NCBI GenBank assembly: GCA_036675505.1
Contig: JAKFEW010000041.1
Location: 62,001-126,000 of the forward strand
From: JAKFEW01 sp036675505
GTDB lineage: Bacteria > Cyanobacteriota > Sericytochromatia > S15B-MN24 > JAQBPE01
Direction: 5' to 3'
Length of the DNA: 64,000 nucleotides
In this document: piece after piece, positions 49,972 to 58,677 of the stretch
How positions within the stretch are numbered: the first letter of the stretch is position 1
Layout: the number at the start of each line of letters is the position of its first letter
Made by a program: the position numbers and the translations under genes
Notes under the pieces: model-generated
What the model was told of the DNA's origin: nothing
Database searches by the model: none
The model's input: only the letters and a program-made list of their open reading frames with translations

Positions 49972-50010
49972 GTTGATTCCCGCCTTCGGCCCGGCGGAAA
50001 TGAGGCGTCC

Positions 50011-50532
50011 GTGCGATTCTACCTGGTTGACCGGATCGAGGCTTGGTACCCCGGCGAGCGCGCCGAGGGCATCAAATGCCTGACCATGACCGAGGAATAC
50101 CTCGAGCAGCACTTCCCCGGCTGGCCCGTGATGCCGGGCGTGCTGCTGCTGGAATCGCTGGCCCAGCTGTCCGGCTACCTGCTCGGCGACACCGAGGCCC
50201 GCCAGGGCCGGCGGATCCTCGCGATCATGAGCATGGTGGAAAAGGCCAAGTTCCGGAAGATGGTCCGCCCGGGCGACCAGGTGCGCCTGTCGGCCACGAT
50301 CCTGAGCCGCGGCGAGGATGCCGCCAAGGTCGAGGTGAAGGCGACGGTCGACGGCGAGACCGTTTGCGACGCGCGCATCCTCTTCACCTACTGGACGCCC
50401 GACGATCCGGGCATGCTGCGCGACCTCGCGATCCGCCACCAGAACCTGATCGGCCTGTGCCGCGATTGCCGCGAGGGCGACCCGCCGCGCGCCGACCAGG
50501 CGCACGTGATCGCCGCCGGGGCCGCGACATGA
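50011..50532 (+). CDS. FabZ-like 3-hydroxyacyl-ACP dehydratase
   Basis: 173 residues from GTG at 50011. Hotdog fold with the FabZ catalytic block EEYLEQHFPGWPVMPGVLLL (His about 36) and ESLAQLSGYL (Glu). The C-terminal CRDCREGDPPR extension is shared with the 23589 paralogue and not usual in housekeeping FabZ. It would dehydrate 3-hydroxyacyl-ACP in the chain-building cycle of this operon. Overlaps the next gene by ATGA. Confidence 0.91.
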   Translation: MRFYLVDRIEAWYPGERAEGIKCLTMTEEYLEQHFPGWPVMPGVLLLESLAQLSGYLLGDTEARQGRRILAIMSMVEKAKFRKMVRPGDQVRLSATILSRGEDAAKVEVKATVDGETVCDARILFTYWTPDDPGMLRDLAIRHQNLIGLCRDCREGDPPRADQAHVIAAGAAT

Positions 50533-51752
50533 CGGTCGTCGTCTCGGGCATCGGGGTCGTGAGTCCGCTCGGCGAGGGCGTGACGGCCCACTGGGCGCGA
50601 GTCCAGGCGGGCGAGTCGGCGATCGCCGCCCTGGGCCAGGCCGGCGACTCGCTGCCCCTGGTCGCCGGCGCCCGCGTCGCAAACTTCGACGTGAAGCCCT
50701 TCTTGACCGACAAGAAGATGGCGCGCCTGTTGAACCCGGCGAGCGCCCTCACGCTCGCGGCGAGCCGGCTCGCGCTCGACGACGCGGGGCTCGACCTCGC
50801 CGCCGTGCCGCCCGCCCGCCGCGGGCTGTACTGCCAGACCGGCATGTTCCAGGTCGAGGGCAAGGACCTCGCGCCGATCGTCGAGCACTGCTGTGACGAC
50901 GGCACCCTGTCGCTCGCGCGCTTCGGCGAAAAGGGCATGGCCGTCATCAACCCCTTTTTGCCGATCAAGACGCTGCCCAACATGGGCCTCGGCGCGATCG
51001 CGATCGCCTTCGACTTCCAGGGGCCGAACCTGGTGGTCGGGCCCTTCGCGAACCAGGGCGCCATGGCCATCGAGCTCGCGCGCCAGGCGCTCGAGAACGG
51101 CGACGCCGACGTGTGCCTGGTGGCCGGCGGCGACGCGCCCTTCAACATGATGACGGTCGCGACCCTGCTCGGCCTGGGCGTGCTCGACCGCCGCGACCTG
51201 CCGCACCTCGGCCTGTTCGACCCCGCCAACGACGGTCTGATCCTCGGCGAGGGCGGCGTGGCGCTGGTGCTCGAGCGCGCGGAGACCGTCGCGGCCCGCG
51301 GCGGCCGGGCCTACGCCGTGCCGGGGCCGGTCTGGATGGCCTCGGGCGAGGACGCCGAGGCGGGCCCCACCACCGACGCCGCCGCGATCGACTACGTGCT
51401 GCAGCAGGCCAGCGCGGGCGCGGGCCTCGACCTCGTGATCGCCGAGGGCTCGGGCATCCCCGCGATCGACGCCGCGGAGCGCCTGGCGCTCGGCCGGAGC
51501 CTGCCGAACGTGCCGGTGGCCTCGGCCAAGCCGCTGATCGGCGCCTGGCCGGGCGCGGGCTTCCTGCTCGAGGCCGCGCACGCCGCGCTGGCCATCCACC
51601 AGGGCGGCTGGCCGGCGCCCGCGGCGCACCCGGCGCGCGCGCTCGTGCTCGGCCTGGACCTCGCGGGCACGGTGGCGGCGATCGCCTTCGATCGTGCCGT
51701 GGCCGGCCAGCCCGGGCCTCCGGCGGCCTCAGCCCGCCCGGTGAGCGCATGA
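50529..51752 (+). CDS. Ketosynthase-like protein without catalytic residues (chain-length-factor-like)
   Basis: 407 residues with thiolase-fold layout (VVVSGIGVVSPLGEGV start; LGEGGVALVLE). At the nucleophile the sequence is GPFANQGAMAIELA, so the Cys is gone; the HGT site reads IAEGSGIPAID and the third site ASAKPLIGAWPGAG, so both His are lost while the Lys remains. Such inactive partners (KS-beta, chain length factor) pair with an active ketosynthase in type II polyketide and aryl-polyene systems. The active partner is the next, overlapping gene. Confidence 0.88.
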   Translation: MTVVVSGIGVVSPLGEGVTAHWARVQAGESAIAALGQAGDSLPLVAGARVANFDVKPFLTDKKMARLLNPASALTLAASRLALDDAGLDLAAVPPARRGLYCQTGMFQVEGKDLAPIVEHCCDDGTLSLARFGEKGMAVINPFLPIKTLPNMGLGAIAIAFDFQGPNLVVGPFANQGAMAIELARQALENGDADVCLVAGGDAPFNMMTVATLLGLGVLDRRDLPHLGLFDPANDGLILGEGGVALVLERAETVAARGGRAYAVPGPVWMASGEDAEAGPTTDAAAIDYVLQQASAGAGLDLVIAEGSGIPAIDAAERLALGRSLPNVPVASAKPLIGAWPGAGFLLEAAHAALAIHQGGWPAPAAHPARALVLGLDLAGTVAAIAFDRAVAGQPGPPAASARPVSA

Positions 51753-53056
51753 CCCGGCGCGTGGTGGTGACCGGCATGGGCGTCGTGTCGCCCGTGGGCG
51801 TGGGGCTCGCCGCCTTCGAGGCCGGCCTGCGCCTCGGACGCTCCGGCGGCCGCACGATCCGCCGCTTTACCGCCGACACCTTCCCGCGCCGGGCCGCCTG
51901 CGAGGTGGACGACGCCGAGCTCGAGCCCTTCGCCGCGGCCCTCGACCCGGCCGACCGCGCCTGGCTCGCGACCGACCGCAAGGCGCTGCTGCTCGCCGTG
52001 GCCGCCGAGATGGCCGCGCGCGACGCCGGTCCCTGGCTGCCAAGCTCCCCCCCCGTCGCCCGTGGCCTGTCGTTCGGCCCCGGCATCGACTACGTCGACT
52101 TCGACCGCTCGCTCGCGTCCGACGCGGACCCGCTCGGCGAGCTGCCCTTCGCGGACGTGTCGCGCCCGGCCTTCATGCGCGTGCGCGACGCCGGCGGTAG
52201 GCCGACCCGCATGCCCTTCGACGGCCCGGCCGGCTGGGTCGCCGCGCGCCTGGGCTTCCGCGGGCCGCGCGTGGTCAACATCGGCGCCTGCGCGGCCGGC
52301 GCGATGGCGATCGGCGAGGGCTTCCGGATGGTGCGCACAGGCCGGGTCCCCGTGGCGATGGTGGCGGGCTTCGACTCGATGATCAGCCCGCTCGGCGTGA
52401 TGGGCTTCAGCATCCTCGGCGCGCTCTCGAGCCGCCACGACGAGCCGGCCCGCGCGAGCCGCCCCTTCGACGTCACGCGCGACGGCTTCGTGCCCGGCGA
52501 AGGCGCGGGCGCCCTGATGCTCGAGGACCTCACGCACGCGCTCGCCCGCGGCGCGCGCATCTACGGCGAGCTGGCCGGCTACGGCGCGAGCGTGGACGCC
52601 TACAAGCCCACGGCGCCCGAGCCGGAAGGCCGCGGCGCCGCCCTCGCGATCGCAGGCGCGCTGGCAGACAGCGGCCTCGCGCCCGCGGCGATCGGCTACA
52701 TCAACGCCCACGGCACCGGCACGCCGCTCAACGATGCCACCGAGACGCGCGCGATCAAGGCCGTGTTCGGCGACCTCGCCCGGCGCATCCCGATCAGCTC
52801 GACCAAGAGCCAGATCGGCCACCTGGTGGCCGGCGCCGGCGCGGTGGAGCTGGTGGCGGGGCTGCTCGCGATGCGGGGCGGCTTCGTGCCGCCGACGATC
52901 AACCTGCATGCGCCGGATCCGGATTGCGACCTCGACTACGTGCCGCACGTGGCCCGCGAATGGGCCTTCGACGCGTTCCTGTCCAACAGCTTCGGGTTCG
53001 GCGGCCAGAACGCCTGCCTCGCGGTGCGCCGCTGGGCCGGGAAGGAGAGCGCATGA
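51749..53056 (+). CDS. Beta-ketoacyl-ACP synthase (FabF-like), active partner
   Basis: 435 residues, ATGA overlap with the preceding gene. Active-site residues: Cys in NIGACAAGAMAIGEG (about 180), His in INAHGTGTPLND (about 321), Lys and His in STKSQIGHLVAGAG (about 352/357). It carries an insertion (about 110-155) absent from the 24086 copy. Condenses an acyl primer with malonyl-ACP; together with the inactive partner it probably forms the heterodimeric condensing enzyme of the operon. Confidence 0.94.
   Translation: MTRRVVVTGMGVVSPVGVGLAAFEAGLRLGRSGGRTIRRFTADTFPRRAACEVDDAELEPFAAALDPADRAWLATDRKALLLAVAAEMAARDAGPWLPSSPPVARGLSFGPGIDYVDFDRSLASDADPLGELPFADVSRPAFMRVRDAGGRPTRMPFDGPAGWVAARLGFRGPRVVNIGACAAGAMAIGEGFRMVRTGRVPVAMVAGFDSMISPLGVMGFSILGALSSRHDEPARASRPFDVTRDGFVPGEGAGALMLEDLTHALARGARIYGELAGYGASVDAYKPTAPEPEGRGAALAIAGALADSGLAPAAIGYINAHGTGTPLNDATETRAIKAVFGDLARRIPISSTKSQIGHLVAGAGAVELVAGLLAMRGGFVPPTINLHAPDPDCDLDYVPHVAREWAFDAFLSNSFGFGGQNACLAVRRWAGKESA
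52394..53000 (+). repeat. Long imperfect DNA repeat shared with the 24656-25260 region
   Basis: Counterpart of the ketosynthase repeat at 24656-25260; identical blocks include synonymous positions. Confidence 0.75.
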
Positions 53057-53829
53057 CCACGGAGTCCCAGGCCTTGGCTTCTGCTGCCCGTCCGCTGACC
53101 GGCCGCATCGCGCTCGTGACGGGCGCGAGCCGCGGCATCGGCCGGGCGATCGCGGCCGAGCTCGCGAGGCAGGGCGCCACGGTCGCGCTGAACTACCGCC
53201 AGGGCGAGGCGGCTGCCAAGGCGCTCGCCCACGAGATCGAGCAGCTCGGCGGCCAGGCCACGATCCACCAGGCCGACGTCGGCGACCCCGCCGCCGCCGA
53301 GGCGCTGGTCGGCGAGGTCGTGCGGGCTCATGGCCGGCTCGACATCCTGGTCAACAACGCCGGCGTGACCGACGACGCGCTGTTGATGGAGCAGGACCAC
53401 GCCACCTGGTGGCGGCTGCTCGAGACCAACCTCGGCAGCGTGACGGCCTGCAGCCGCGCCGCGGCGCGCCTGATGATGCGCCAGCGCGCCGGCCGGATCA
53501 TCAACCTCAGCTCGATCGCCGCGCTGCGCGGCGGCCCGGGCCAGACCTCCTACGCCGCCAGCAAGGGCGCGATCGAGGCCCTGACCCGCACGCTGGCGCG
53601 CGAGCTCGGCCGCAAGGGCGTGCTCGTGAACGCGGTCGCGCCGGGCGTGATCGAGACCGACATGACCCAGCGCGTGCGCGACGCGGCGGGCGATCGCATC
53701 AAGGAATCAATCTCGTTGCAGCGCTTCGGGCGGCCCGAGGAGGTCGCGGCGGTCGTCGCGTTCCTGGCGTCGGACGCCGCGAGCTACGTGACCGGCCAGG
53801 TCATCACCGTGGATGGAGGGTGGCGCTAA
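53053..53829 (+). CDS. 3-oxoacyl-ACP reductase (FabG-like SDR) 1
   Basis: 258 residues; ATG overlaps the ketosynthase stop. SDR motifs are all present: TGASRGIG (23-30), NNAGVTDD, INLSS with catalytic Ser and YAASK (about Tyr167, Lys171); the end ASYVTGQVITVDGG is FabG-typical. NADPH-dependent reduction of the 3-oxo group after condensation. A 15-residue N-terminal extension is unusual but probably harmless. Confidence 0.94.
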   Translation: MTTESQALASAARPLTGRIALVTGASRGIGRAIAAELARQGATVALNYRQGEAAAKALAHEIEQLGGQATIHQADVGDPAAAEALVGEVVRAHGRLDILVNNAGVTDDALLMEQDHATWWRLLETNLGSVTACSRAAARLMMRQRAGRIINLSSIAALRGGPGQTSYAASKGAIEALTRTLARELGRKGVLVNAVAPGVIETDMTQRVRDAAGDRIKESISLQRFGRPEEVAAVVAFLASDAASYVTGQVITVDGGWR

Positions 53830-54477
53830 ATGATCAGTGAACAGACGACCACGAAGGTCGACCGCGAGGCGTTCCTGCAACTCCTGCGCACCCGGCGCTC
53901 CACGCGCTCCTTCGATCCGGCGCCGCTGGCGCTCGAGGAGATCGAGCAGCTGATCGACATCGGCCGCATGGCGCCGTCGCCCTCGAACCGCCAGCCCTGG
54001 AAGTTCCTCACGATCGCCGACCAGGGCGTGAAGGACGCCATGCGCGACGCGGTCACCGTGGCCTGCCAGCGCCTGCTCGAGAAGCAGGCCGGGCCCGAGG
54101 CGCGCGCGATCGAGGACTACCTCAAGAACTTCATCTACTTCTCGAAGGCACCGGTCGTGATCGCCGTGCTGGTGCGCCGCACGAACAACCGGCTGGCCGA
54201 CGCCGAGGCCTCGGACATCGAGGTCGAGGGCGCCCACCTCGCGGCCGGCGCAGCGATGCAGAACATCCTGCTCGCGGCCGTGGCGATGGACCTGGTGGCC
54301 TGCGCCATGTCCGGCCCGATGATCGCCCGTGAGGAGCTCACGGCGATCCTGGGCGTCGAGAACCCCTGGACCCTGATGGCCCTGATCCCGGTCGGCCGTC
54401 CCGGCCCCGACCAACCCACCGTGGCCCCGGAGCGCAAGCGCCTGGACCTCATCTGGAAGCACATCCCCCAAGCGTAG
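53830..54477 (+). CDS. Nitroreductase-family flavoprotein
   Basis: 215 residues, starting directly after the previous stop. FMN-binding family signatures: LRTRRSTRSFDPAPL (Arg-Arg-Ser-x-Arg), MAPSPSNRQPWKFL and the C-terminal MALIPVGRPG. Family members reduce nitro groups, enones or quinones, and some act as enoyl or azoline oxidoreductases in biosynthetic clusters. No FabI/FabK/FabV is in this operon, so an enoyl-reducing or chain-oxidising role is conceivable (inference). Confidence 0.91.
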   Translation: MISEQTTTKVDREAFLQLLRTRRSTRSFDPAPLALEEIEQLIDIGRMAPSPSNRQPWKFLTIADQGVKDAMRDAVTVACQRLLEKQAGPEARAIEDYLKNFIYFSKAPVVIAVLVRRTNNRLADAEASDIEVEGAHLAAGAAMQNILLAAVAMDLVACAMSGPMIAREELTAILGVENPWTLMALIPVGRPGPDQPTVAPERKRLDLIWKHIPQA

Positions 54478-54494
54478 TAAGGAGCGCCTATCCC

Positions 54495-54887
54495 ATGTCC
54501 GCCACGATCGATCTCGAGAAGTTCTACGATTGCTTCGTCCAGGCCCTGGGCGTCGATCGCGAGGACCTCGACATGGACAAGACCCTGCTCGAGGACCTCG
54601 GCGCCGATTCGCTCGACCTGCTGGACCTCGTGTTCAACCTGGAACAGACTTTTTCCATTCAGATCCCGCGCGGCGAGTTCGAGCGCCGCGCCCGCGAGGC
54701 CCTCGGCGACAAGCCCTTCGACCTGAACGGCGTGCTCACCGATGAGGGCGTCGAGGCCCTGCGCGAGGGCATGCCCGAGGCCGCCGCCAAGATCAAGAGC
54801 GGCATGCGCACCCACCAGATCCCCATGCTCTTCACGGTCAGCTCGTTCCACCGCCTCGTCGAGGAGCGCGTGGCTACCGCCGTCTAA
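54495..54887 (+). CDS. Acyl carrier protein, extended form
   Basis: 130 residues, longer than the usual 75-85. The phosphopantetheine site is GADSLDLLDLVFNLEQTF (Ser39). After the third helix an additional acidic/helical region (about 65-130) appears, including LTDEGVEALREG and a C-terminal FTVSSFHRLVEER that looks like the usual ACP end moved away by an insertion. AAGGAG about 10 nt upstream. Likely the dedicated carrier of this operon, to be activated by the Sfp-type transferase at 22203. Confidence 0.9.
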   Translation: MSATIDLEKFYDCFVQALGVDREDLDMDKTLLEDLGADSLDLLDLVFNLEQTFSIQIPRGEFERRAREALGDKPFDLNGVLTDEGVEALREGMPEAAAKIKSGMRTHQIPMLFTVSSFHRLVEERVATAV

Positions 54888-54896
54888 GGAACCAGG

Positions 54897-55640
54897 ATGC
54901 TCACAGGTAAAACCGCCATCGTCACCGGCGCGAGCCGCGGCATCGGCCGCGCCATCGCCGTCACCCTCGCCAAGGAAGGCGCGGACGTCGCCTTCTCGTA
55001 CCACCGGGACGACGAGGCGGCGGCCGAGACGCGCAAGGCGATCGAGGCCACGGGGCGGCGCGCCTGGGCCTTCAAGGGCGACCTCAAGCTCAGCGAGGCG
55101 GCCGACGCGCTGGTGGACGGCGCGGTCGCCGAGTTCGGCCACGTCGACATCCTCATCAACAACACGGGCACGACCCAGACCAAGCTGTTCCTCGAGACCA
55201 GCGACGAGGACTTCGACTTCATCGTCGACACCAACATGCGCTCGGCCTTCATGGTCTCGCGCCGCGCCGCGCTCGTGATGCGGCGCAAGAAGTGGGGCCG
55301 CATCGTGCACATCGGCTCGATCGGCGGCCAGCGCCTGTGCGCCGGCATCGCGGCCCACTACGCGGCCTCGAAGGCCGGCATGGCCGGCATGACCCTCGCG
55401 ATGGCCAAGGAGCTGGCGCGCTACAACATCCTCGTGAACAACCTCGCGCCCGGCCTGATCGAAACGGACCTGTCCGAGGCGTTCATGACCGAGAAGATGA
55501 TGGCGGACTTCAACCAGTTCCACCCGCTGCGGCGCATGGGCACGGCGCAGGAGGTCGCGGATTTCGTGGCGTTCCTGGCCTCGGACAAGGCCTCCTACAT
55601 CACCGGCGAGTCGATCGTGATGGCCGGGGGGCTTTCGTGA
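54897..55640 (+). CDS. 3-oxoacyl-ACP reductase (FabG-like SDR) 2
   Basis: 247 residues; AAGGA 7 nt upstream. TGASRGIG (10-17), INNTGTT, HIGSIGG (catalytic Ser) and YAASK (about 155-159) are intact, ending ASYITGESIVMAGG. Clearly different from the first ketoreductase of the operon (for example INNTGTTQTK). Two ketoreductases suggest two kinds of 3-oxo substrate, for instance aromatic-primed and extended chains. Overlaps the IorA gene by GTGA. Confidence 0.93.
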   Translation: MLTGKTAIVTGASRGIGRAIAVTLAKEGADVAFSYHRDDEAAAETRKAIEATGRRAWAFKGDLKLSEAADALVDGAVAEFGHVDILINNTGTTQTKLFLETSDEDFDFIVDTNMRSAFMVSRRAALVMRRKKWGRIVHIGSIGGQRLCAGIAAHYAASKAGMAGMTLAMAKELARYNILVNNLAPGLIETDLSEAFMTEKMMADFNQFHPLRRMGTAQEVADFVAFLASDKASYITGESIVMAGGLS

Positions 55641-57511
55641 TCCAGGCCGGCGCGCCCGCGAGCGACCCGCTGGCCCGCGAGGCCGGCGATTACCTCCTCT
55701 CGGGCAACGAGGCCCTGGCCCGCGCCGCCCTCGTGGCCGGCGTCGGCTTCGCGAGCAGCTACCCGGGCTCGCCGATCACCGAGGTGCAGGCCGCCATGCT
55801 GCAGGCCGCATCGCGCTACGGCGGCCTCCACGCCGAGTGGAGCGTGAACGAGCACGTGGCCCTGCACGCCGCGACCGGCGCCTCCTGGTGCGGCGTGCGC
55901 GCGCTCGTGACGATGAAGCAGGTCGGCCTGCATGTCGCCTCCGACCCCGCGGCCTACCTGGCCTACGCCGGCGTGAAGGGCGGCGTCGTGCTCGGCATCG
56001 GCCTCGACCCTGGCGCCACCTCGAGCACGGGCGAGTTCGACGTGCGCTGGCTGGCCCGCGAGATGCACTGGATCGTGCTCGAGCCGGGCACCGTGCAGGA
56101 GGTCTACGACTTCGCGCGCCGCGCCTGGGACCTCTCCGAGGAGACCGGCGTGCCGGTGATGATCGATATGCCGACCGGGCTCTGCCACCAGGTGGCCGTG
56201 GTGCGCTGCAGCGCGTTGCCTGCCCAGCCACCGGCGCCCGGCCGCTTCGTGCCGGACGTCGAGAGCTTCGTGAACGTGGGCGCGCGGGCGGTCAAGAACC
56301 ATGGGCGCTTAATCGCCCGGTTGCGGGCCGTGCGGGCGAAGGGGAATGAATGGAACCAGGTGGCTGGCACCGGGCCGAAGGCGCTGATCGCGGCCGGGCT
56401 GCACGCGTCGCTGGCGCGGGAGGTGCTGCGCACCCTCGATGCGACCGACGTGCCGGTCCTGGCCCTCGGCATGAGCCATCCCGTCGATCCGGCGGCGCTC
56501 GCGGCCCTGGTCGCAGCGGGCGCGACCGAGGCGCTCGTGCTCGAAGAGCTCGACGGCTACCTGTCCCTCGGCTTGCAGGCCGCGGCCCACCAGCAGCGCC
56601 TGCCGCTCTGGATCAGCAGCATCTCGGGCGAGGACGGCCTCGCCCACGGGCCGCTGACCTTCGCCGCCGCGCGCACCCGCGTGGCCGCGTTCCTGGGCAT
56701 CGCGACGAACGACGCCATGGGCGTGGTCCCGCCCGCCCTGCCCGATCGTCCCGGCACCTTCTGCCCCGGCTGCTCGCACCGCAGCCCGCTCTTCGCGATC
56801 CGCGAGGCCCTCGGCGAGACCGGCGTGTACGGCGGCGACATCGGCTGCTCTTCACTGCCGCCGCACGCCTCGGACTGGCTCACCTGCATGGGCTCGGGCC
56901 TCGGCATCGCCCAGGGCGTTGCGCTGGCTTCGCCCGGCCAGAAGGTGATCGCGAGCATCGGCGACTCGACCTTCTACCACAGCGGCCTGCCGGTGGTGCT
57001 CAACGCCGTCCAGAACGGCGCGAACCTCGTGCTCGTGGTGCTCGACAACCAGTACGTCGCGATGACCGGCCACCAGCCGACGCCCGGCACCGACGCCGCG
57101 CGTGGCGGCGGCCACTCGCCCGTGCCGATCGCCCAGGCCCTGCGCGGCCTCGGCGTGACCGACATCGTGGACGTGGTGGCCTACGACCTCGCGCGCGTGC
57201 GCTTCGAGCTCGCCCAGGCGATGGCGCGGCCCGGCCTCAAGGTGCTGATCGTAAGCGGCGAGTGCCGGCTCGCGCTCGGCCGCCGCGAGCCCGAGCGCAT
57301 CGCGGCGGCCGTGCGCTATGCGATCATCCCCGAGCTGTGCGGCCGCTGCGGCGCCTGCCACGAGGAGCTCAGCTGCGTGGCCATCCAGGACCTGGGCAGC
57401 CAGCTCAAGATCGACCAGGACGCCTGCACGCGCTGCGGCCTGTGTTTGCAGGTGTGCACGGACAAGGCGATCCTGCCTTTCCGCTTCACGACGGACCCCG
57501 AGCGAGCATGA
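55637..57511 (+). CDS. iorA: Indolepyruvate:ferredoxin oxidoreductase, alpha subunit
   Basis: 624 residues from GTG at 55637. The enzyme oxidatively decarboxylates aromatic 2-oxoacids (indolepyruvate, phenylpyruvate, hydroxyphenylpyruvate) to aryl-acetyl-CoA with ferredoxin. Visible: N-terminal pyrimidine-binding domain (ASSYPGSPITEVQ, HAEWSVNEHVALHAATGAS), TPP pyrophosphate site GDSTFYHSG, FCPGCSHRSP, and two C-terminal 4Fe-4S motifs CGRCGACHEELSC and CTRCGLCLQVC (about 568-602). Length is normal. Its place within a ketosynthase operon is remarkable. Confidence 0.95.
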   Translation: MIQAGAPASDPLAREAGDYLLSGNEALARAALVAGVGFASSYPGSPITEVQAAMLQAASRYGGLHAEWSVNEHVALHAATGASWCGVRALVTMKQVGLHVASDPAAYLAYAGVKGGVVLGIGLDPGATSSTGEFDVRWLAREMHWIVLEPGTVQEVYDFARRAWDLSEETGVPVMIDMPTGLCHQVAVVRCSALPAQPPAPGRFVPDVESFVNVGARAVKNHGRLIARLRAVRAKGNEWNQVAGTGPKALIAAGLHASLAREVLRTLDATDVPVLALGMSHPVDPAALAALVAAGATEALVLEELDGYLSLGLQAAAHQQRLPLWISSISGEDGLAHGPLTFAAARTRVAAFLGIATNDAMGVVPPALPDRPGTFCPGCSHRSPLFAIREALGETGVYGGDIGCSSLPPHASDWLTCMGSGLGIAQGVALASPGQKVIASIGDSTFYHSGLPVVLNAVQNGANLVLVVLDNQYVAMTGHQPTPGTDAARGGGHSPVPIAQALRGLGVTDIVDVVAYDLARVRFELAQAMARPGLKVLIVSGECRLALGRREPERIAAAVRYAIIPELCGRCGACHEELSCVAIQDLGSQLKIDQDACTRCGLCLQVCTDKAILPFRFTTDPERA

Positions 57512-58134
57512 CGCCCAGCGAGCCTTTCAACGTCGTCATCACGGGCATGGGCGGCCAGGGCGTGCTCACGCTCGGCCGCACCGTCGCGACCGCCGCGGCG
57601 GCCGCCGGCTGGCGCGTCACGGGCTCGGAGAAGCGCGGCGGCGCCCAGCGCGGCGGCGCGGCCGAGGTGGTGCTGCGCCTGATCCCGCCCGGCGGGCCCG
57701 CGGAGTCGGCGCTCTCGCCGGCCGTGCCGCCTGGCGAGCTAGACTTGCTGGTCGGCCTCGAGCCGATCGAGGCCTGGCGCCGCGTCGCGCTGACCTCCGC
57801 GCGCACGCTGGTGCTGCTCGACACCACGCCCGTCGAGCCGGCGCTCGCGCGCCACTCGGGCTACCGCACGCCGCCTTTCGAGGAGGTCCGCGCGGGCGTC
57901 GCGAGCGCGGGCGCGCGCGTGGTGGCCCTCGACCTCATGGCCGACGCCAAGGCCCGTTGGGGCCAGGCCGTGCTGGGCAACCTGGTCGCGCTCGGCTGGC
58001 TCGCCGCCGCCGGCGCCTTGCCCTTCGGCGGCGCGGGGCTGCGCACGGCCGCCGCCGCGGCGCTGGGCGCCAAGGGGATGCATGAGGCGGCCTGGGCACA
58101 TGGCGAGGCGCTCACGGCGGTGCAGGCCCGATGA
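57508..58134 (+). CDS. iorB: Indolepyruvate:ferredoxin oxidoreductase, beta subunit
   Basis: 208 residues, ATGA overlap with iorA. Gamma-domain signature of 2-oxoacid oxidoreductases: VVITGMGGQGVLTLGRTVATAA (CoA/ferredoxin-binding half), SEKRGGAQRGG and VGLEPIEAWRR. Completes the oxidoreductase with the alpha subunit. Small and Ala-rich as typical. Confidence 0.94.
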   Translation: MTPSEPFNVVITGMGGQGVLTLGRTVATAAAAAGWRVTGSEKRGGAQRGGAAEVVLRLIPPGGPAESALSPAVPPGELDLLVGLEPIEAWRRVALTSARTLVLLDTTPVEPALARHSGYRTPPFEEVRAGVASAGARVVALDLMADAKARWGQAVLGNLVALGWLAAAGALPFGGAGLRTAAAAALGAKGMHEAAWAHGEALTAVQAR

Positions 58135-58667
58135 GCGAGACGCCGCCTGGGAAGGACCTCCCGCATGTCGCGCGGACGGTGAAGGTCGTGGCGTTCACGG
58201 CGCTCGGGCTCGTCGTCTGGGTCGTGGCGTTCGGGCTGGTGTCCGCGCTGAACCACAGGGCCACGGCGCAGGCCAACGCCCTGTACGCCGCGAAGCGTTA
58301 CGCCGAGGCCGAGGCGGCCCTCGACCCCGCGATCGTCCGCGACCCCGGCAACGCGACGCTGCGCGTGCTGCGCGCGAAGGCGCGCTGCGAGGCCGGGCAC
58401 TTCGGGCCCGCGGCCGACGATGCCCAGGCCGCGATCCGCTCGGCGGAATGGTGGTACGGCTGGTTCGGCGACGACGTCGCGAAGCCGCTGATGCGGGCGC
58501 ACCTGGTGCTCGCCGAGATCCGCTGGCACGAGGTGCGCGGCCTGGCGCCGGGCGAGCCGCGCCGGCGCGAGCGCCTGGCCGAGGCCCACCGGGAGGTCGC
58601 TGTCGCCGCCAGGTACGACGCGAGCTGCGAGCACAAGGATCTCAAGGCCGAGTTGCCCAGGGAGTGA
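58131..58667 (+). CDS. Membrane-anchored TPR-like protein
   Basis: 178 residues, ATG overlapping the iorB stop. One membrane helix (VKVVAFTALGLVVWVVAFGLV, about 18-38; the core FTALGLVVWVVAFG) is followed by two TPR-like units (ANALYAAKRYAEAEAALDPAI and ARCEAGHFGPAADDAQAAI, each within 20 residues). Possibly a scaffold holding the biosynthetic complex at the membrane; that is inference from position only. Confidence 0.8.
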   Translation: MSETPPGKDLPHVARTVKVVAFTALGLVVWVVAFGLVSALNHRATAQANALYAAKRYAEAEAALDPAIVRDPGNATLRVLRAKARCEAGHFGPAADDAQAAIRSAEWWYGWFGDDVAKPLMRAHLVLAEIRWHEVRGLAPGEPRRRERLAEAHREVAVAARYDASCEHKDLKAELPRE

Positions 58668-58677
58668 AGGAGCCAGG

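Larger units (their letters stand above)
49715..50010. other. Divergent intergenic region with AT-rich repeat and promoter
   Basis: 296 bases between the radical SAM operon and the ketosynthase operon. It contains a locally AT-rich patch with a direct repeat (49828-49845) and a sigma-70-like promoter (49943-49971). No convincing ORF or tRNA. Confidence 0.65.

Noticed and set aside
50388..51629. 413-codon minus-strand frame opposite the inactive ketosynthase
   Set aside because: The sense frame has full thiolase-fold layout and coupled start; the antisense frame is His/Arg/Glu-rich noise.
50529..51752. Pseudogene call for the inactive ketosynthase
   Set aside because: The frame is intact, coupled on both sides, and the losses match known non-catalytic KS partners, so a functional protein is more likely.
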